DNA of 64,000 bases from Planctomycetota bacterium (GTDB taxonomy: Bacteria; Planctomycetota; Planctomycetia; Pirellulales; Pirellulaceae). A model generated the notes under the pieces. The model was not told the origin of the DNA, did not search any database, and saw only the letters and a list, made by a program, of their open reading frames with translations. A program made the translations under genes and the position numbers. The stretch is taken from contig VGZA01000005.1 of NCBI GenBank assembly GCA_016872775.1, forward strand, positions 1 through 64,000, written 5' to 3'. Positions within the stretch are counted from its first letter, which is position 1. The number at the start of each line of letters is the position of its first letter. This document shows, piece by piece, positions 34,379 through 43,209 of the stretch.

Positions 34379-35692
34379 TCAGTTCTGGCCGAAGTATTTG
34401 TCGGCGAATTTCAGGAAGACTTGCCAATCTTCGGGGATCATTGAATGTTTACCGGCTCGGACGAAGTAGCCGAGCCGACCGTCCTGCAATTCACCGACCG
34501 GAGGCGGCATTTTCGCTTTGACGCCGTCAGTGCCCAACAGCCGGTAGACGGGGTCGGCGGCGACCAGTACCGCGAATTGTCCGTCGGGATTTGCCCAGGT
34601 GTCCTCCACCGCATTGGTGAACAGAACCGGACGGGGCGCGACCAGGGCCACCAAGCAATGCTGGTCGAACGGGATTTTTTCCGGCTGGTCATTGAACTGT
34701 TTGAAGACATCGTCGAACCAGTGCGGAAAACGGTCGTTGATCTGTTTCACCGATTCGCCGACCTTGCCCCGGCTGGGAGCCGTACCGCCGCAACCCGCCT
34801 GGTGCGGAATCGCCAGTGCGATCCGCTCGTCGAACGCGGCGGCCAGCAACGCGGTTTTTCCCAATCGAGAATGGCCGACGACGGCGATCCGTTTGCGATC
34901 AAGATCGGAGTCCGCGACAAGATAATCGACGGCCCGATGGATTCCCCAGCTCCAGGCCGCAATCGTTCCCCAGCTGTCGACCGTGCGCGGTCCGGACTGG
35001 AAGTGCGGATGCACCCCATCGCTGAAGTCGTTGCGGTCGGGATCGACGTCGCCGCTGTAGAACGTCGCCACCGCATAACCGCGGTCGATGGTCGCTTCGA
35101 TCGCCCAGGTGTCGATCTGCGTGCCTCGGCTCGCTTCCGTCGCGCGTTCCCCCTGCGTCCCCTGGCAACTGCTGTAGATCCACTGGTCGGGAAGCGGGAT
35201 CTGGGGATCGTTCAACAGCGCGTGATTGCCGCAGAAGTTCATCCCCACGAAGACCGGCGCGGGACCTGACCGGCGGTTTGGTATCACCAGGAGCAGATGG
35301 ATCTTTGGCGCGGCGTCGGGTCCGAACGAGATCGTCACCTGTTTCTTTGTCGCGCGCCCCTGAAAGTAATTGGCGTCCGATAATTCGACTTTGGCGCGCA
35401 GGTTCGCGGGAGCCGGCGGCAGGAAGCCATACATGTAATGCTGAAACAACCTCAGCAACTCCGGACGACGCCGGGCCGTCCAATCGTCAGGCGTCGCGAC
35501 CCGGCTGCCATCGAAGGCGATCAGCGGGTCAGGCAGATCGGGATGTACGGGCAGTCTGGCCACCGGCAAGAACTCTTCGGCGATTCCCATTTCCTGGATT
35601 CCCGTCAGGGACAGAGGCGCGAATACCACGAGGAAAACTCCGAGTCGCAACGAGGCCGGCGCGGATCGCAAGATGGCGGGTAGGATTGACAT
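34379..35692 (-). CDS. exported CE15-like glucuronoyl methylesterase
   Basis: A 437-residue protein from MSILPAILRSAPA, which gives a signal peptide; a longer frame from 35872 overlaps the divergent gene. Bacterial CE15 marks are visible: VFVGMNFCGNH, the nucleophile motif VVGHSRLGKTALLAAAFDERI, AGCGGTAPSRGKVGESVKQIN and PHWFDDVFKQFND, then LVALVAPRPVLFTNAVEDTWANP with a late histidine (AGKHSMIPEDW). CE15 enzymes cleave ester links between glucuronic acid of xylan and lignin. Planctomycetes encode many paralogues. It converges on the intron remnant. Confidence 0.87.
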   Translation of the reverse strand: MSILPAILRSAPASLRLGVFLVVFAPLSLTGIQEMGIAEEFLPVARLPVHPDLPDPLIAFDGSRVATPDDWTARRRPELLRLFQHYMYGFLPPAPANLRAKVELSDANYFQGRATKKQVTISFGPDAAPKIHLLLVIPNRRSGPAPVFVGMNFCGNHALLNDPQIPLPDQWIYSSCQGTQGERATEASRGTQIDTWAIEATIDRGYAVATFYSGDVDPDRNDFSDGVHPHFQSGPRTVDSWGTIAAWSWGIHRAVDYLVADSDLDRKRIAVVGHSRLGKTALLAAAFDERIALAIPHQAGCGGTAPSRGKVGESVKQINDRFPHWFDDVFKQFNDQPEKIPFDQHCLVALVAPRPVLFTNAVEDTWANPDGQFAVLVAADPVYRLLGTDGVKAKMPPPVGELQDGRLGYFVRAGKHSMIPEDWQVFLKFADKYFGQN

Positions 35693-35786
35693 CCGACGGA
35701 CTCCTGGGGAAAACTCCTGGCGCCCGAAATCACCGTCACGCATGATCCGACCCAGCGCCGGGCTCGATTGTAAAAGGAATCCGCCC

Positions 35787-36752
35787 ATGGAACCACTCGG
35801 CAACGACACTGGTCCGCCAGCCGGTTCGCCGATCAACCGACCGGCCAAGCCGCTCACCAAGCCGCTCGCCAACCCACCTGGTGGCCCAGTAAGGAACCCG
35901 AAGGAGAGCCCGTCCGAAAGCCCACCCGTGAGCGCTCCGCGCCTGTTGCTGTTCGGCGCCCATCCGGACGATTGCGAATACCATGCTGGGGGCCTGATTG
36001 CGCGCTACCGGAGCGCGGGCGGACCGGTTCGCATGATCTCGGTTACGGACGGCGGTGCCGGTCACCATTTGCGGCAGCCCGAGGAGCTGCGGCAATTGCG
36101 ACGACTGGAATTCGCTCGATCCGGCCGGCTGGTCGGGGCCGAGGCGATCGTCTGGGACTATCCCGACGGGGAGCTGCAGTGCACGCTGGCTCTGCGACAA
36201 CAGATCATCGCTGAGATCCGCCGCTTCCAGCCCGACCTTGTACTCACCCATCGCGTTAACGACTATCATCCGGACCATCGCGCAGTGGGGCAGGCGGTCC
36301 AAGACGCCTCGTTCATGGTCACCGTGCCGCGGATTGTGCCAGAGGTCACGGCGCTGCGCGTCGATCCGGTCGTCGCTACGATGGTCGACTTGTTCACTGT
36401 TCCCGCCGCTCTGCGACCCGATCTGGTTCTGGACGTCACCCCCGAACTGCCGACGATCCTGGCAATGCTGGAATGCCATGCCTCGCAGGTTTTTGAATGG
36501 CTTCCGTATAACGCGCGAGTCACCCCACCAGTACCGGACGACGAGTCCGAGCGCCGTGACTGGCTGAGAAACTGGTTCCTGCACTGCGTCGCACCACGCC
36601 GCGACCGGTTCCAAGGCGCTTTGCGAGACCGTCTCGGCATCGAGCGGCTCGACGATGTCCTTTGCTGCGAAGCGTACGAAATCAGCGAGTACGCAGCACA
36701 ACCCGACCCAGCGTCGCTGTCCCGCCTTTTCCCGTCGGCATCCTGCCGCTAG
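35787..36752 (+). CDS. PIG-L family deacetylase with proline-rich N-terminus
   Basis: A 321-residue protein; AAAAGGA lies upstream of the chosen ATG. The zinc/active-site motif GAHPDDCEYHAGG is followed by TDGGAGHH, a PDLVLTHRVNDYHPDHRAVGQAV block and a C-terminal ERLDDVLCCEAYE segment. PIG-L enzymes remove acetyl groups from N-acetylglucosaminyl or related compounds. The first 50 residues are a low-complexity Pro/Gly/Ser stretch with repeated NRPAKPL, TKPLANPP and KESPSESPP units, unusual for the family. It diverges from the CE15-like gene across 94 bases. Confidence 0.87.
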   Translation: MEPLGNDTGPPAGSPINRPAKPLTKPLANPPGGPVRNPKESPSESPPVSAPRLLLFGAHPDDCEYHAGGLIARYRSAGGPVRMISVTDGGAGHHLRQPEELRQLRRLEFARSGRLVGAEAIVWDYPDGELQCTLALRQQIIAEIRRFQPDLVLTHRVNDYHPDHRAVGQAVQDASFMVTVPRIVPEVTALRVDPVVATMVDLFTVPAALRPDLVLDVTPELPTILAMLECHASQVFEWLPYNARVTPPVPDDESERRDWLRNWFLHCVAPRRDRFQGALRDRLGIERLDDVLCCEAYEISEYAAQPDPASLSRLFPSASCR

Positions 36753-36809
36753 TAGGACCGACATCTTGTCCGTCCAAAAAGATTCCGACGGACAAGATGT
36801 CCGTCCTAC
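36752..36809. repeat. double-hairpin inverted repeat, copy 1
   Basis: Arms 36752-36774 and 36787-36809 are reverse complements with one mismatch, separated by 12 bases. Each arm also contains the near-palindrome GACGGACATCTTGTCCGTC. It begins on the last base of the PIG-L stop codon and lies 22 bases from the end of the convergent gene. The same unit recurs at 62297-62354. Confidence 0.85.
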
Positions 36810-36830
36810 AGTTTTCATTTCGGACAGGCG

Positions 36831-39800
36831 CTAAGGCAACGGCTGCGTCGCGCGAAGATAAGCAAACAGATCGCGGACCTGCTGGTCGGAAAACGGCTTC
36901 AACAGCTCCTCGGGCATCAGCGACGTCGGTTGCACACGCATTTCCTCGATCTCCGTACGAGGAACAACGACCGATTGTCCGTCGATGCCTTTCAGCACCA
37001 CCACCTGGCTATCCTGATCGGTAACGAAACCTGTGAGTGCCTTCCCGTCCTCCGTGCGAACGAGGTAGTTCTCGAACCCTTCGCGGATTTCCGCGCTGGG
37101 ATTCACCACATTCAGCAGCATGCGTTTCAGGTCATCTCGTTTATAGGCGGTCAGGTCGGGGCCGATTCGGCCGCCGTCCTCGAAGAGAATGTGGCATTTT
37201 CCGCAACTAGCGCGATAAACCTGGCGTCCGGCGTAAGGGTTGCCGGACCCCGTGCCGATGATCTGGGTGTAGCGTTCGACCAGTTCGAGCATCTTTCGGG
37301 TTGTGGTGCCCTGGATGTCGCCGAAGTTCTTTTTCACCAGACTTTCGATTTCCGGATCGGTGTGAAGCAGGAGCTTTTTCAGCATCGGCGTGCCGACGCT
37401 GTCCTTGGCAAGTTGTCCGGAGTCGACGGCGGCCAGGAGCTGGCGGCTCCACGGGCGTCGGCTGGCGAGCACCGATTGGGCGACCAACCGGGTGTCGGCG
37501 GACATTGCGGGCAGCGCTTTAATGATCGCAGCGGCGAGATCATCGCCATCGTAGCCAAGCAGCGCGCTGAGTGCCGCTGCGCGGACGGTGTCGTTGCCCT
37601 TATCGGTCGCGATGCGCATTAGGGTCGCGCGCGCTGCGGGGAGCTGCATCTGGCCCAGGGTATCGACGAGCTGCACTTTCAGCCCGGCGTCGGTGGCCGC
37701 GTCCTCCAGTTTAGCCAGCGCTTCCGCGATCGCTTGTTCCTCGCCTTGCCGCACGCGCAACGGCAGGGACGCTCCGCCGGCTCGGGCGATCGCTTGTGCA
37801 AGTTCGACGGGAATTTCGCGCAACGATCGCCCTTGAAAAGCCTCTTCAAATCCCGCCATTGCCAGCCGAGCCGAATCCGGGTCGGGGGCCAGGGCAAGCA
37901 ACTCCGCGCAGGTCAGAAGGTCGCCGCGCGAACCGGCCTGAGCGAACCTCCGCAATTGGCGGGCGATCAGATGCTGGCGGGCGATCGGCAACCGCCAGAG
38001 CTGCGGCTCTTTCCAGAAATCGACGACGGCCGGTCGGGCTCGATCTGCATTTGCCTCCAGGCACCACCATAACAGTAGCGGAATCAGCGGGTCGTTTTGA
38101 TCCTCGTCGCGCGCCGCCAGCGGACGTACCAGAGCCAGGCCCTGCTCCGCCGGGAGCCGCCGCGCAGAACAGGCAAGCTGGCAGCGGACTTCGACGTTCG
38201 GATCGCGGTACGCCAGGTCCCGCAGCTGGCTCAGCAAGTCGGCGGAGATCTCGCCCTCGTCACATGCCAACCGCACCGCCCAGACGCGCACCTGGGCATC
38301 GGTGTGAGCGAGCGCCAGTTTCAGCAAATCCTCGCGTAATCGGCCGCGGCCGTGCAGTGCCCAAAGCGCTTCCAGGCTCCCCGTTTGCGTGGAATTGGCG
38401 AGCAACGGCGGCAATTGTTGATCGAGCGCCGCGTCGTCGCGGACCGCCAGCTGCCGCGCGGCCGTCTGGCGCACCCACGGATTACGCTCGGCCAACGCCC
38501 GAATCAACTGCCCTGAATCGGCCTTGGTCCAATCCGTGGCCGGTACTGGCCGGGCGCCTTTGGCCTGCAAGCGGTAAACACGCCCGGACGCTTTGTCGAC
38601 TCGGCCCTGATAGTGACTTGCGTGGTCGATCCGCTGTTCGTAGAGATCGGCGACGTAGATCGCCCCTTCCGGACCGACCTTGATATCCACGGGCCGGCAC
38701 CAGGTGTCGGCAGTGGAAATCGCCAATCCCACATCTTTCGACTTGAACGTCGAACGATCCGGCATGAAGTCACTCATCACCACATGGCTTTGCAGCGGCC
38801 CGACGCCAAACAGCCGCCCGGCATACTGCGCCGGCAATGCATCCGCCTGGTAGATCACGAAGTTGTGCGTGAAGCGTTGCACTGCATGATGGGACATCGG
38901 CGCGAAGTAACCGAACGCGAAAGGGTTCGAGAGCGGTCCGTGCTTGCCGAACCCCTTCTGTGAGTAGCCGCCCTGCACATAGTGAAAACCGCGAGTATCT
39001 CCGCCATTGTGGCCCGAAAAGCAGCGGCCCTTGTCGTCGATCTCGACACCAAAAGTGTTGCCGCCTCCTTCCGCGAAGATCTCGTAGCGCCGCAGCCGTG
39101 GATGGTACCGCCAGATCAACTGCCCCATCGAATGCACGACGTTGCGCCGATCGTCGGGACGCCGGATTTCAGCGCTGACCGTACTGCCCTGCGCCGCGTA
39201 TAACCAGCCATCCGGACCCCAGCGAAGACTGTTGGCTATCGAATGAGAGTCCTCGATCCCAAACCCTTCCAGATGGACCTCCGGATCGCCGTCCGGCCGA
39301 TCGTCGTGGTCACGATCAGGATAGAACAGGAGGTAGGGGGGGTTCAAAACCCATGCGCCGTCATGGTCGACCGCCACCGACGTCGCCAGGCTCAAACGAT
39401 CGACAAACGTCGTGTGCCTATCGTAAATACCGTCGTGATCGGTATCCTCGTGGATGGTCACACGATCGTCGCCCGGAAAATGGTTGGGGGGAGCCGGCGG
39501 AACCTTGTCATAAACGGTTCGCAGAAACTTGTCGCGGCTGACCATTTTTAATCCGGCCGGATTGGGATACTGTCGGTATTCCACCAGCCACATTCGGCCG
39601 CGCGCATCAAATGTCATGAACAACGGCTGGCTGATCTGCGGTTCCGACAGCACCAGTTGCAGTTCGAGGTCATCGGGAACCTGCATTCGCGCGAGTGCGT
39701 CGCGAGGCGCGAGCGGGCCGACTTCATCGGCCAGTTTTTTCAGGGATCGTCGCAGGTCGGCGGCGGGTGCCGTTCCCGTCCGGATCAAATCACGGGCCGG

Positions 39801-40319
39801 CTCGCCGGCACCACGCGCCGCTCCCCAGTCGGCTTGATCGCCGACCAGCAGTTGCCAATCGCCCTGGAAGCGGATGCCATACGAGCCGCCGAACAGCGCG
39901 GGCGGCGCGACGTTGAAGCCCGTGCGGCAATCGCGATCGTAGTAGACGCGAATGGCAAGCAGATGCCGGCTGCCGCGGCGCAGGAGTCCGGCGGGCAGCG
40001 CAAAGAACTCGTTGTCTCCCAGCCCGCTCCGATACGCGGGCGGAAACTGGCCGATCGCGGCGACCCGTTCACCATCAATGTACGCCTCGCGAGCGTCATC
40101 AACCGCCTCGAGAAATAACTCTGTCGAATCGACAGGCCAATCGGCCGGCAACTCGAACCAGCATCGATACCAGGCGTATCCACGCCCCGTATCCAGCACC
40201 CCGTCGGGGATCCCGCGCCAAACGTCCGGGATCTTCACCCCTTTTTCGGCCGATGCGACGGGGCGGGCCACCCCGAGCAGGACGATCGCCAGACTTATCG
40301 CATTCAACAGTCGTACCAC
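36831..40319 (-). CDS. exported PVC-type propeller / HEAT-repeat / cytochrome c protein
   Basis: A 1162-residue protein from a GTG start preceded by AAGGACC; residues 1-24 form a signal peptide (VRLLNAISLAIVLLGVARPVASA). The N-terminal part has a jelly-roll-like domain (WYRCWFELPADWP). Then comes a membrane-bound-dehydrogenase-type beta-propeller (DDLELQLVLSEPQIS, RVTIHEDTDHDGIYD, IKVGPEGAIYVADLYEQRI), a long HEAT-repeat region, and a C-terminal cytochrome c domain with CGKCH followed by ILFEDGGRIGPDLT. This architecture is specific to the Planctomycetes-Verrucomicrobia group. The electron-transfer partner and substrate are unknown. A longer frame starts at 40442 but lacks a signal peptide. 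Confidence 0.85.
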   Translation of the reverse strand: MVRLLNAISLAIVLLGVARPVASAEKGVKIPDVWRGIPDGVLDTGRGYAWYRCWFELPADWPVDSTELFLEAVDDAREAYIDGERVAAIGQFPPAYRSGLGDNEFFALPAGLLRRGSRHLLAIRVYYDRDCRTGFNVAPPALFGGSYGIRFQGDWQLLVGDQADWGAARGAGEPARDLIRTGTAPAADLRRSLKKLADEVGPLAPRDALARMQVPDDLELQLVLSEPQISQPLFMTFDARGRMWLVEYRQYPNPAGLKMVSRDKFLRTVYDKVPPAPPNHFPGDDRVTIHEDTDHDGIYDRHTTFVDRLSLATSVAVDHDGAWVLNPPYLLFYPDRDHDDRPDGDPEVHLEGFGIEDSHSIANSLRWGPDGWLYAAQGSTVSAEIRRPDDRRNVVHSMGQLIWRYHPRLRRYEIFAEGGGNTFGVEIDDKGRCFSGHNGGDTRGFHYVQGGYSQKGFGKHGPLSNPFAFGYFAPMSHHAVQRFTHNFVIYQADALPAQYAGRLFGVGPLQSHVVMSDFMPDRSTFKSKDVGLAISTADTWCRPVDIKVGPEGAIYVADLYEQRIDHASHYQGRVDKASGRVYRLQAKGARPVPATDWTKADSGQLIRALAERNPWVRQTAARQLAVRDDAALDQQLPPLLANSTQTGSLEALWALHGRGRLREDLLKLALAHTDAQVRVWAVRLACDEGEISADLLSQLRDLAYRDPNVEVRCQLACSARRLPAEQGLALVRPLAARDEDQNDPLIPLLLWWCLEANADRARPAVVDFWKEPQLWRLPIARQHLIARQLRRFAQAGSRGDLLTCAELLALAPDPDSARLAMAGFEEAFQGRSLREIPVELAQAIARAGGASLPLRVRQGEEQAIAEALAKLEDAATDAGLKVQLVDTLGQMQLPAARATLMRIATDKGNDTVRAAALSALLGYDGDDLAAAIIKALPAMSADTRLVAQSVLASRRPWSRQLLAAVDSGQLAKDSVGTPMLKKLLLHTDPEIESLVKKNFGDIQGTTTRKMLELVERYTQIIGTGSGNPYAGRQVYRASCGKCHILFEDGGRIGPDLTAYKRDDLKRMLLNVVNPSAEIREGFENYLVRTEDGKALTGFVTDQDSQVVVLKGIDGQSVVVPRTEIEEMRVQPTSLMPEELLKPFSDQQVRDLFAYLRATQPLP

Positions 40320-40565
40320 GGCAGGGTCCTTGGCGGGTGGAGTTGCAGGCAGTTCGCTGATTGTCGCAGACAGCTCCGCCCGTTTCAAGAATCCGTTGTC
40401 CCTGGGGCACGACACATGAGCCGGCTCCACGTCATCGACCACGGCTTAAGTTGATCTGCCACGGGTGCCATCGTGTGGCCATCTATCGGGAGCGGGGAAT
40501 TGGGCGGGCGGGCCAAGGCCCATCGCAGTGGCCATCTGTGCGATAGAGCGCAGCGCCCAGCGTCG

Positions 40566-41795
40566 TCAGCCGATGTTGCTGTTCAGAAAATCGACCGGTT
40601 CGTAGTGTTGGCCGAGGATCTCCCCGGCGGGTTGCTGGAACCAGCGCGCGAGGATCGTGGCGTAGACGCGGCGGAAATCGGTATGGAATTTCGGGTCGCC
40701 GTCGTCCAGATCGTCCAGACGCGGGTGGTGACCGATCAGTCCCGTGCGGACCCGGCTTCCGGCAACGAACATCGGCGCGGCAGCGCCATGATCGGTCCCC
40801 TGGCTGGCGTTTTCCGCGACGCGTCGCCCGAATTCGCTGAACGCCATCAACAGGACGCGATCGAGGTGCTGATGGGCGTGCAGATCGTTCAGGAAGGCCG
40901 ATACGGCGCCGCTGAGTTGTTCGAGCAACCCCGCGTGGGCGGCCGCCTGCGTCGCGTGGGTATCGAAACCATCCAGCGAGACGTAGAAGATTCGGGTGTT
41001 GAAACCGGCGTCGATCAGTTGTGCGATCCGCTGGAGTTTCTCCGCCAGACCGCTTTTGGGATAGTCGACGGCAGCGCGATAACTCTTGACTGCGGCATCG
41101 ACACGTTCGCTCGCCGCTAAGGCGTTGATCGTGCTGGCCTGCACAAACGACAACAGGTCGTTGGAAGAACCGCGGTCGGATTCGGCCGACTCCTGGATCG
41201 CGCGTCGCAGCGCGGCGCGGCCGCCCACGTCAAGCCGGAACCGTTCCAGCGAACCGACCGACGAGACCGGCGTGCGCAGTGTCGCCAGAGCCAGCGGCTG
41301 CGTCTCGTCACCGAAGTGTAGAGCCGGGGCGTCGCCGCTGTCTGGTGGTAACTCGTCCAGCATGCGGCCAAGCCAGCCGAGCGACCGAGAGGAGTGGTTG
41401 GTGCGCGCGGAGTGCCAGATATCCATCGATTCAAAGTGGGATCGATTCGGGTTGGCGTAGCCAACGCCCTGAATCAGACTCAAACGGCCTTGCTCCAGTT
41501 GATCGGCGAAACCCCGCATCGCGGGATGAAAACCAAGCTCGCCGTCAATTTTCAGCACTTGATCGGCGCCGATCGCCAGGCTGGGCCGCGCGCGCCGATA
41601 GATCTCGTTGCGATACGGCACGATCGTGTTCAACCCGTCATTGCCTCCCGAGAGCTGTACGACCACCAACACCCGCCCGGCGTTGGACGCCGCGCTGGCG
41701 GCCGCCGCACGCATCAGAAACGCGGGCGTCGATTCCGCAAAGGAAAGCAAGGCCAGCGAACTCGATGCGGTCAGAAATCCCCGACGTGTTTTCAT
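40566..41795 (-). CDS. DUF1501 family exported protein (DUF1800 partner)
   Basis: A 409-residue DUF1501 protein with a Tat-like opening MKTRRGFLTASSSLALLSF. Marks are VVVQLSGGNDGLNTIVPY near residue 45, SMDIWHSARTN and LLMAFSEFGRRVAENASQGTDHG near the C-terminus. This subfamily is the one found with DUF1800, which lies 51 bases upstream in the same direction. The pair is widespread in bacteria, yet its function remains unproven. It is less similar to the two DUF1501 genes at 186 and 15690 than they are to each other. Confidence 0.9.
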   Translation of the reverse strand: MKTRRGFLTASSSLALLSFAESTPAFLMRAAAASAASNAGRVLVVVQLSGGNDGLNTIVPYRNEIYRRARPSLAIGADQVLKIDGELGFHPAMRGFADQLEQGRLSLIQGVGYANPNRSHFESMDIWHSARTNHSSRSLGWLGRMLDELPPDSGDAPALHFGDETQPLALATLRTPVSSVGSLERFRLDVGGRAALRRAIQESAESDRGSSNDLLSFVQASTINALAASERVDAAVKSYRAAVDYPKSGLAEKLQRIAQLIDAGFNTRIFYVSLDGFDTHATQAAAHAGLLEQLSGAVSAFLNDLHAHQHLDRVLLMAFSEFGRRVAENASQGTDHGAAAPMFVAGSRVRTGLIGHHPRLDDLDDGDPKFHTDFRRVYATILARWFQQPAGEILGQHYEPVDFLNSNIG

Positions 41796-41846
41796 GGCCC
41801 TGATTCCCGCTCTGGATTTACCCCACAAGAACAACGATCACGCCCG

Positions 41847-43196
41847 TCAGCTTAACTGAAATTCCGGCAACACCGCCATCGCATGCAGCACGTCGGCCCA
41901 GGCATCGCCCCGCTGCGCCAATTCCAGCAGCCGCGCGTGGCTCGACTCCGGAATCGGGATCGCGATGAACTGTTCCAACAGCCAATTCAAACCGGCCTCC
42001 GGCTCCACGACGCCTTGCCCCGCGAGGTACTCGGGCAGCTTGCGGCCGCCGAAACGCGTCTCCGAATTCGTCACCAACCGCCGCGCCAGGTTGCCGCGGC
42101 CCAGAATCGTGGCAGAATTGATCCAGCTCTTTCCACCATCCCAGCCCTTGACGTTGGGCGGGAAGATAAGCGACTGGCCCAAGGCACCCAGTTCCTCGGC
42201 CAGCATGTTCAGATTGACGGTGGCGTCGAGTCCGCGCAGCAGTCCGATCCCGAACTCCACTGGCGAACGGACTTTCCGGCCCGCCACCCGGTCGGAATAG
42301 AAGAGTTCGCTGCCGAGAATCGTCCGAATGACACCGGCAAGCTGCAGTCCGTCGGCGCGGAACTGCGCGGCGAGCGGTTCGATAAGCGGGTCCGGGAAAT
42401 CACCGTCGGCGACAAAGAATCGCAGGAGCTTGCGGACGAGGAAGCGACTCGTGGCCGGTTGCTCCAAGACCACCCGAACCCCGTCTTCGCCGGTGAAGTT
42501 GCCGCGCTTGCCGAAAATCGATTTGACGCCGAAGTCGGCCTGAAAGCGGTTGAAGCGGAATTCACCCTGATTGACTTCCCACCCGGTAAAACAACGGGCC
42601 AATTCCTGAATGTCGCGCTCGGTGTAGGCTCCCAATCCGAGGCAGAACAGCTCGAGCAGTTCCCGGGCAAAGTTCTCGTTCGGATGGGATTTACGATTGG
42701 TCGCTGAATCGAGATAGAGCAGCATGGCCGGGTCACGGGCAATGGCCAGCACCAGCTGTCCGAAGTCGCCGATCGCGTGTCGCCGCAACAGTTCGTTTTG
42801 GTTCAGCAGCAGCTCCGCTTTTTCGACCTTCGCGCCGCTGGTGGCAAAATGGCCATGCCAGAACAGCGTCATCTTTTCGTGCAAAGGATTTGGCGTATAC
42901 CGCATCCTGTACAGCCAGCCCGATGCGAGATTTCGAGGATTGTTGCCGGCTGCCAGCGTCCGCATCATCTGGTTCATCTGGTCGGTGAAGTCCGGCGCGT
43001 CGACGCCAACGACGAGTCTCTCGATCAGTTCGCCGGGCGAGCCGGAGATCGCTTCGTTTAACGCCGCCGCGTCCGCGCCGAAGCCAGCGCGGCGGAACAA
43101 ATGGGCGGCCCGTCGCTTGTTCCACGGCGACTCCGGGCCCGGCTCGTACCGGCGCCACGCCCAACTCGGATCAATCTCCTGGAAGCGGCTGTTCAC
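41847..43196 (-). CDS. DUF1800 family protein
   Basis: A 449-residue DUF1800 protein from a GTG start. RRAAHLFRRAGFGADAAALNEA, MTLFWHGHFATSGAKV, NENFARELLELFCLGLGAYTERDI and the C-terminal PPNVKGWDGGKSWINSATILGRGNLARRL are characteristic. No signal peptide is visible, although partner DUF1501 proteins carry one. It is followed by its DUF1501 partner and preceded after 13 bases by an exported unknown. Confidence 0.9.
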   Translation of the reverse strand: MNSRFQEIDPSWAWRRYEPGPESPWNKRRAAHLFRRAGFGADAAALNEAISGSPGELIERLVVGVDAPDFTDQMNQMMRTLAAGNNPRNLASGWLYRMRYTPNPLHEKMTLFWHGHFATSGAKVEKAELLLNQNELLRRHAIGDFGQLVLAIARDPAMLLYLDSATNRKSHPNENFARELLELFCLGLGAYTERDIQELARCFTGWEVNQGEFRFNRFQADFGVKSIFGKRGNFTGEDGVRVVLEQPATSRFLVRKLLRFFVADGDFPDPLIEPLAAQFRADGLQLAGVIRTILGSELFYSDRVAGRKVRSPVEFGIGLLRGLDATVNLNMLAEELGALGQSLIFPPNVKGWDGGKSWINSATILGRGNLARRLVTNSETRFGGRKLPEYLAGQGVVEPEAGLNWLLEQFIAIPIPESSHARLLELAQRGDAWADVLHAMAVLPEFQLS

Positions 43197-43209
43197 GCAG
43201 ATTACCCGT

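Noticed and set aside
33968-34444. Plus-strand open frame in the intron remnant
   Set aside because: It overlaps the structured intron RNA and the CE15-like gene's end; its translation is compositionally biased and unrelated to any family I know.
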